Positions 56,960 to 64,000 of a stretch of DNA of 64,000 nt are shown here, piece after piece (positions within the stretch are counted from its first letter, which is position 1; every line of letters begins with the position of its first letter). Below the pieces are notes generated by a model that saw only the letters and a program-made list of their open reading frames with translations, was not told the DNA's origin and did not search any database. Origin of the DNA: Ulota crispa (lineage: Eukaryota > Streptophyta > Bryopsida > Orthotrichales > Orthotrichaceae); contig OY987251.1 in the NCBI GenBank assembly GCA_963920765.1, positions 13,767,219 to 13,831,218 on the forward strand, in the 5' to 3' direction. Made by a program: the position numbers and the translations under genes.

Positions 56960-59465
56960 CTGTTTTTGGACACTGGAATTTGCAGGAATTGTGAGATTGC
57001 GGGAAGAGGTACAAGTGACGGGACGCGTTCGACTAGTATTACAATCCCCAAGCTCACAACCACTACTACGGCAAAGACTGCTACTCTCAACAGATCCAGG
57101 AGCCATGAGCACGGTGCCACAAGGTATCTCCAATGACCGGACAATCCATCCCACTCTAGACATTTTCACTCTCTCGGAGGGTCACTTGGAGGGGGGGCAT
57201 GCATTGGAGAATTGTCTGGCAGTGATGGGAACCCCCCACAGCCAAGAAGGCAAGAAGAGTGCTTTTGCTTCCTTCAGTAGGAAGGATGGTCCGGGAATTG
57301 CATCAGTCGGAGCATCTCCTGGGCCATTCCGATACCGTTCTGGGAGCCCACCTACAACTACCAAGCAATTTTGAAGTGGCCTTCTCTCCCCCTCGGAATT
57401 TTGATGTCAGGGACAGAGGTGTGGTCTCCCGAGGTTCTCAAGGGAGAAGGGATATATGGAGCAATAGAGGTTGTAGAGGTGGGCAACTTGCATCAAGGAT
57501 TATAGACATGAACATTGATGTAGTTGGGTTAGAAGAAGCTTCTTGAGGATTATCACAAGAAGCACAATGGCAACATGGTGTTGGTCAAGGTAGAGGTGGC
57601 CAGAGGAGCGCGCGCAGGAGTGGAGGAAGGGGGAGAGCAACGCTCCAACAACGACCCTCGGCGCCAAATGGTTGGATCCCCCCTGGAATTGCAACAGCCC
57701 TGAAGAGCCCAATTATACTATAGTCAAAAGTTGCAACAACCAGGATTTCAAGGTAAGTTCATTTCCTACATATTCCTTCCCCTTAAGGATTTGCAGCAAA
57801 ATTGCAAGGAGACTTTTGTGAGGCTTTGCGTTAGTCTAGGGTGGTTTATGTGCTCCTCAATCTTGTCCACATCATGCACTGAGAAAGCGAGGTTCTCATC
57901 ATGATGGTTTCAAAAGTGTTCTTGGTATTTAGCAAGTTCTTTACTAGCTTCATCATCTCCGATTAGGCCCTTGCATACTGAAAAGTGAATTGCCACGTGA
58001 ATGAAGATTGCTCCTAAGGTGTATGTTTGCTGCCTTTTGGTGACTCAGCCTTGTCCTGGAGGTGTCGCTGCAGTCTTGGTCCATGCCCTCTTAGTACATA
58101 CTTTACTTAAAGCTGCTGACTTCTAGGCATCGTCCACATGAAGCAATTACGGCACTAGGGTTGTACATCTTCACATCATTTTTCCTCATTTACCATTTTT
58201 TTGTGTGGAGACAACACAATACATCCATCCAATTTTGTAGCTGGACATGGAGGTGGTTTAGTTGCCAAACGCACTAGCATGGCAATGATCCCATACTCTG
58301 AACAAGGCACAGGATTAGGAGATCTTCCAAACACCCACACGGACGTGGGCAACACCGGCGTCTAGAACACAACATTCCATGTTGGAAAGTGCTTGAATCA
58401 ACATCCACATGCAAGAAACTCCAAAGATCATGCAGACAGTAACCGGTCTTTGTCAGATCCAAGTGACGTTGAGTGGCAAGGGGAGTACCAAGATTTCGAT
58501 GATAAGGGCGACAATAGTATGCCCTCCTCTCCCGCCTCATCTTTTATTGAAATTCCAATGTCTAAATTAGGACTCTATGCCTAGGCAAAAGGCACGTCAA
58601 GATGGACATTTGACGAACTCTGGGGAGATGATCAATGGCAACAAATTGAGCTGTCTCTGGTGGGGGATTGTGCTTTCCATGGGCCAACACCGGGATCAAC
58701 TAGACAACTTATAATGACACCTGCAAAGCCTATGCACTACTTTATGCAGTTCTGGCCTGACTCTGTGCTTCAACCAATCCTCAGGAAACAAATCGGTTAG
58801 CATTCCCAAATTTGGTAGAAGTAAATTGCAATTTTGTCACGAGTATGTAGTTCATGCCTTCTGATTCTCATAGGTGCTAAAAGAGCAATTATTTAGTCTT
58901 TGAAGTTTAGTATATTACTTCACAAGAGAGGACCGGCATGGTTCATGAGAGCTTGTCTTGCCTTTTCTAGTGTTTGGACAAGCATTGTCGTGATTTCCGG
59001 TCAATTGCCAATGTAGCGGCAACTTGTGATTGTAAGCGAGGTTGTCTTAGCAAACATGAATTTGCCATAATCAATGCAATGGGAAGTCCATTCATTGCAA
59101 GCTAGGGAACAGCCGTATTATGCTGTCAAGATTATTCATCTTGGGGGTCATAGTTGAGATGTCGTTGTCATTTGTTGTTGAGCAAGGTCCTGCAACAGTC
59201 ATAGTTTTGAAATACTAGATTAGGGGTATCCAAATGAATATACGCCACTTACATGGAAGTCTTGCTATGCCCTTGCAGGACTTTAGCTTCTAAGATGATA
59301 ATATTTTAGGCCCTAGGGTGGGGAGATATACAGTTCTAACAAGCCTACTTTGATATAGACTAATCTGATGACTAACAATGTTTTGGGGGATTCTCACGCA
59401 GGTACGCAAACTAGGTTGTCAAGGGTGAACCCCATTTGAAAAATGGGCGCCGGGACTAGGTAGAC

Positions 59466-61400
59466 CTTACCCAGGAGGAACTTCTTTGCTGGTTTGGAAT
59501 AAATATTTTTATGGGATTGAAGGTGGTCCCGCATCGTTGACTATACTGGAATGTGCGGCCTCTGTTCAACTGCCCCATAATAAACTCAGCAATGTCTTGT
59601 GACAGGTTTGAGGCCATTGTCCAATGTGTACACCTGGTTAACACTGAAAACCTGGTAAGTGACAGGCGAGACTTGCATATTGACAAGATAGGCAAGGTCA
59701 GGAGTTTGATTGAGTCATTTGCTAGGATTAGCCAGTTGTTATACAATAACAAAGCCATCTGCACTGTCATTGAGATTATGGTGCCCTATAAGAGACGGCA
59801 TTGTGGCATATGCCAATACATGAAATCTAAACCGGTTCAATTTGGCATCAAGATCTGGGTTCTAGTGTCAAGCCAATTGAGGTAAAACTAAAATCCCAAT
59901 TGCTCATTCTTTATTTCAATTTTTTCAATTAAAAACTTCTTAGTGATCTGCCTATATGATGTGCTAGTTATTAGTTTCAAAGTTCATGTCAATAATACCA
60001 ATGATGGAATCCCATAAATTGATATTGTAGAAATAGAAGCGAATCTTACTTTAGGATTTTTGTATCTTCTTAGACGGTTCATATGATGGAGGTTACTCCC
60101 CTTGAACTCTAGTTGGGTTTCACGTGATGCTGACGCATGTGAAGGTCAATTCTTGCTCGTGGTGAGGAAATGCTTGGGCTGTGTATGTTGTCTGAAGGTG
60201 TATTACTATGGCCATTGTCCCGGTCAATCCCTTGCAGTAGTATTAATTGGTTTTGCTTGTTTGACCCAAACTATATTGCCACCTACAAAGATGTGGTATA
60301 TTACTTGCACAAATTTGTAGATTAGTGAAACCAATAGGAACTTTGACCTCTATGTCCTAGTGGCTCCTAAGTATGCATCTTGGTGTCGATCAGTGCGTGG
60401 TTGTTGACCGAGTATCATACATACGCCTTTTCCAAAAGTGACTGTTATGTTGGCAATGAGAGAAGGTGACTAGATTGATTTTGGCTTTGCCTGTAGAGAT
60501 GCAACATCGACACTCAGCGTGGGAGGTCAAAACTCAGCATTGAGATTGTGGCTATTTCTGGTCGTTTTGTTCTCAGTTTTTTGGCTGAAATATCCATTTC
60601 CCATTATATTTTTTGAGTTAGAAATATGAAACAACCTAGGTGCTTAGGCCTGCTTTGCAAACAAGTCGCTTGAAAATATGCAGTTCACCATTAGCTCAAT
60701 AGTTTAGAAGGTATTATCCACCAAAATTGGGTTACGTAGTTACCATCATTTTTGCATTCAGCTAGAAACCAAAAAGAAGTAGATTTTTGAGAATAAAAGT
60801 ACGTATGAAGGAATAGGTTTTTTTGACTTTGTAGGATTTGGTGGTATTAGAATCTTCTCTAGTTATGGCCTTTAGACACATAGTATTGCCTAAGTAAATG
60901 GAATGTCTTTCAAATTTGAGAGCGATAATCAAAATTATTGACGATGATTTGCATCAACGTGGATAATGTTCTTCTAAAATGTATTCTGTGCTTGCGTGTC
61001 CAGGTACATTTCAAAAGTGATGATTTATCTAGGAGCTGGAAGTGATGTCGAAGTAAGTGCCATAATAGGAGAGGATGCAGTGCTCCAAGTAGTTCGAGGC
61101 TTAGAGCATCGTGGATACACCATTATTACAGATAATTTTTTCATTGAAACGAAATTGTTCATGTGACTTTTGGAATGAGGATTCTATGCCATTGATATCG
61201 CTAGGAAGGGATCCAAAGGGTTTCTTTTGTCACTAGCCGAATTCTAAAAGGCCACCTTTCCACCTAGGAGAATTTTGATTACAAATATGCATCGCACGAG
61301 AAGCATCGTTGTTATCTGCTGGATCAACTCAAAGTCAGTGTGCTTTTTGAGTATCGCTACAAATCTAGTGGAGGTCGGAGCGGTGGCAGGCCGGTGGATC
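59466..61400 (+). pseudogene. piggyBac-type transposase fragments (DDE_Tnp_1_7)
   Basis: 59,466-59,885 reads, with one stop, LTQEELLCWFGINIFMGLK, then MSCDRFEAIVQCVHLV, IDKIGKVRSLIESF and CQYMKSKPVQFGIKIWVL, in the order of the piggyBac transposase core. The first catalytic aspartate, normally in an IDE-MV-FKGR motif, is replaced (VIEIMVPYKRR). After about 1.1 kb of unreadable sequence, 61,010-61,240 gives GEDAVLQVVRGLEHRGYTI then ITDNFF, the site of another catalytic aspartate, followed by stops and GFYAIDIARKGSKG. 61,277-61,365 resembles the later VVCW-D-K-V-FLS segment. Inactive. Confidence 0.72.
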
Positions 61401-61480
61401 AAATATTGTTATATTGAGAAGAACGTGCTTTGGGAACACGCAGGGTGTCTCGCTGCAATCGTGCGTCATTGACAAATCCG

Positions 61481-63246
61481 TTGTCAGTCTTAATCTTCAC
61501 TCTTCAAATCTTCAGTCTTCAGTCTTCCGTTGACCTATCTTGTAGCTGGCTCTAGGGGTATACAGATCAAGGTAGAGATAGAAGCCCATTGAATATGAGA
61601 CGGGTAGATCGGAACAGCAGAAATGAACTGCCGTCCGTGTGACAAGATCTTAAAATCAAATTCACGATATGCTGGTCAAAACTCCAGATATTGAGAACAG
61701 AGCAAATCTTGACCATGTGGATGATCAATACCATTTCGTCACTACAATATTAAATGGGGTTAAGTTTGGTTTAATCCAAACTGCCAGCAACAAAGTTTAC
61801 AAAACAATAAAAAATGAATTGATAAACGAGATTTTAAAATCGGCTAGGAATAACAAAGCCACATCCTACACATACATAAAAAATAAATCCAAAACATTCA
61901 TCTTGAAATCTTCATATCTTTAGATCTTCAAGCCTTCATGTTTTCAAGTCTTTATGTCTTCAAATCTTAATGTTTTAATAATAAGAACGGGAAAAATCAC
62001 AAATAACAAGTCCTAGAATAACTGCGATCTTCTATTTAGTGTCACAGATGGCTCAAAGATCCAAATGCTAAATATAATAGCAATTTGAAAAGCCCTTCTA
62101 ATCCTATAACATTCCTCTAAATTTCAACCCAATCTAAGCTATTATCCAAAAGTTATGCCGGTTCAAAGTAGAGGCTCTTCTTCCTCCTCGCAAACTAAAT
62201 ACAGTTTCTTTGAACCTCTATAAATTTTTTTCTACACATCATCCACAAAAATGTGATATCAATTTGAAAAGATGATATTATTAGCTGCAATCACTAAAAT
62301 TTTCATATCAAAATAAAACTCTATCTAAAAGTTCTAGTTAATCAAAGTGTGAGTCTTACTATTTTGGAGAGCATCCAAACCCCCAACTTCTACCCATTAT
62401 AATTTATTCAATAAGACTCCAAATAGAATGGTTTAAAACAATTTGAAAAGCTAAGACAACAAAATATCACTTCTGAAAATTCAAAAAGAAAATTTCATAC
62501 CGTCCAAAAGTTGTAACTTTTCAAAATTTTGGCATTCTTCTAACAAAATGGCAGCCACCTCCAATCCTTCACATTTTTATAACTTTCTCTTCCAAGTTTC
62601 AAATCTTGAATTTAAAGACTTTCTAAAAAGCTAAGACTAAAATAAACACTTCTTCTAAATCTTCTGCAAAATAATATACAAATCATAAACTATGGTTTGT
62701 CAAAGTCTCAGCCTTTCTTCATAGCTTGGCTTATTGATTCCAAAATTCAAACACTCATAATTTTTGTATCACAACTCTAAATCAAATTTGCAAATTTATT
62801 TTAGAAAGGTAATTATACAAAAAACAACTTTGTCAAATTTCAATTTAAAATCATATATATATAAAAAATTCTCTCACATTAAAGTTTTAAGATATCTCTC
62901 TTCTTCCACTAACACTCATACACTAATTTCCAACAACTAAGAAATCTCTCCTCCTTAATTTTGATTCTATCTAAAGTAGGGAGGTGGAGCACATTAGCCC
63001 ATGTCCCTCTTTATCCTAATCCCACTATAAATGTTAAACCCTTTTTTTTTCACACTTTTTCTATTCACTTCTAAATCTTTAGAATTTTTTTTTCAAACAA
63101 AAGCAAAATATATGAGCCTTCCAAAATATCTAAATAAATATATAAAAATGATTAAATCACAAAATAAACACCACTATAAAGTGACCACGTGCCATTGCTG
63201 GCATATAATAGCGTCAAACGCTTGTTTTCAGTTGCTAAATCGTGAA
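61481..63246. other. AT-rich intergenic DNA, no gene seen
   Basis: Contains repetitive TCTTCA-type words near 61,490-61,975 and long A/T-rich stretches. Frames up to 84 codons are not recognisable. Confidence 0.45.
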
Positions 63247-63420
63247 TTTGGATGGCTGGAGAAGCGGTCGTCTTTGACCGCTCGCCGATCCGAGTTTGAA
63301 CCCCATCAGATTTGTCGAGCGGTGATGACAGCCCACGCCTTGGCAGCTAGTGAGGCAGAAAATTAGTCCAACCAACCCGCTACCTACCCCCTTAGTTGTG
63401 CATGTGACAAGATGGCGCAA
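63247..63420 (+). repeat. Possible tRNA-derived SINE
   Basis: GGATGGCTGGAGAAGCGGTC resembles a tRNA start with an internal A-box (TGGCTGGAGAAGCGG), and GAGTTTGAACCCC about 35 bp on resembles a B-box (GWTCRANNC). Such paired RNA polymerase III boxes occur in tRNAs and in SINEs. The sequence does not close into a good cloverleaf, so a SINE head is the better guess. The 3' tail and target duplication were not identified. Confidence 0.35.
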
Positions 63421-64000
63421 TGCATTGGAATCTATGGCCGCTGCGCTGTCACCAAACCATGGTCCTCACCACGACTACCCCTTTTGCCACAACTGTTGAT
63501 TTATTGAAATCAACATAAACATTAATAAATATTGAATATCTACATGATGGAAAGATCTCTATCAAGACAATGTAAATGCATGAAGTTCCCAACAAATCTA
63601 ATTTTACTTGAGTATCAGGCAAACATGCAAGGAGTCGACATTGTGATCCAGATGAGAGATAACTACAGTATTCAGTGGCAATCACATAAGTGGTGGCAAC
63701 AAATTTTTATATTTGTGGTGGAGTCTTTATGCTTGAAAATATTTTTTATCGAGAGGATGCAAAACAAGTTGGACTTCCAATGGATGCCAGGCTGCAGTGG
63801 CACTATGACCTGGCGATGGCGCTGGTTGGGCTCTACTTGGAGGCCGGCAATGTTTGTGGACCGCATCGCACCTTGACGTAACCAGGGTTTCACATGATTA
63901 AATCGCACGCTACCCATCTGCGTCTGTACACAGTGTGCAAACAACGCACCCGCCAATTTTGTGGAGGTTGTAGTTGCATCTTCATATGCGAAGGTGCTTG
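63421..64000. other. Right edge of the window, no gene called
   Basis: Overlapping frames of 63-114 codons on both strands between 63,532 and 63,956 show no recognisable motif. The region may run into a gene beyond the window. Confidence 0.35.

Larger units (their letters stand above)
56077..61480 (+). mobile_element. Decayed autonomous piggyBac transposon, right end not located
   Basis: A likely left end at TTAA 56077-56080 is followed by TCTCTAAATGACGAGATGTC, close to the left end of element X (CCCCTAAACGACCATTTGTC). Rightward are plus-strand fragments of a piggyBac transposase (59,466-61,400) and, before them, open frames of unknown identity that could be its N-terminal half. The right boundary is set only by the last transposase-like sequence. 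No matching right TTAA end was found near it; a GGGGTTAA at about 61,758 is a weak candidate. Confidence 0.5.

Noticed and set aside
61669-61923. 84-codon frame after the piggyBac remnant
   Set aside because: Lys/Asn-rich from AT-rich DNA; no similarity to transposase C-terminal cysteine-rich domains.

Overview
The window reads as nuclear DNA of a plant. The coding content is split by GT-AG introns, the recognisable proteins are plant types (an ERD6-like and an STP-type sugar carrier, eL14, ASF1), telo-box motifs sit upstream of housekeeping genes, and the spaces are AT-rich and full of small transposons. A PIH-domain (Kintoun-like) gene, a family tied to assembly of axonemal dyneins, suggests a lineage that still makes flagellated sperm, such as a bryophyte, lycophyte or fern. 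That placement is an inference.

Layout. 0.3-8.0 kb (minus): a 17-exon ERD6-like sugar transporter whose last exon lies off the left edge; its introns carry a piggyBac-type and a Mutator-type miniature element, and its leader carries a 12-bp minisatellite. 9.1-11.2 kb: piggyBac-type elements, one split by a Harbinger-type insertion. 11.3-13.9 kb (plus): an inverted, broken copy of the 3' part of the ERD6-like gene. 15.2-17.7 kb (minus): an intact single-exon gene for a protein with an MLKL-like N-terminal domain, a pseudokinase domain and a catalytically complete kinase domain. 18.9-20.7 kb: three foldback or terminal-inverted-repeat elements.

22.9-45.7 kb is a large inverted repeat. Each arm (about 22,880-31,152 and 38,275-45,720) carries an STP-type hexose transporter pseudogene at its outer end and an intact eL14 ribosomal protein gene at its inner end. 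The 7.1-kb spacer holds two abutting piggyBac-type elements, a long palindrome and the intact PIH/CS-domain gene. The arms have since gained different insertions: an hAT element in the left arm, and a piggyBac/Harbinger composite in the right.

48.2-49.4 kb (minus): histone chaperone ASF1, three exons, with a small TA-flanked element in intron 2. 50.8-55.2 kb: more TA-flanked elements, including two that abut and share a TA. 56.1-61.5 kb: a decayed piggyBac transposon with recognisable transposase fragments, whose left end resembles the TTAA-CCCCTAAA ends of the small elements elsewhere in the window. 61.5-64 kb: no gene, apart from a possible tRNA-derived SINE near 63.25 kb.

The intact genes (eL14 twice, ASF1, the tandem kinase, the PIH/CS gene, the ERD6-like carrier) show no shared pathway. 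The region is best understood as sparse genes in a transposon-rich landscape shaped by inverted duplication.
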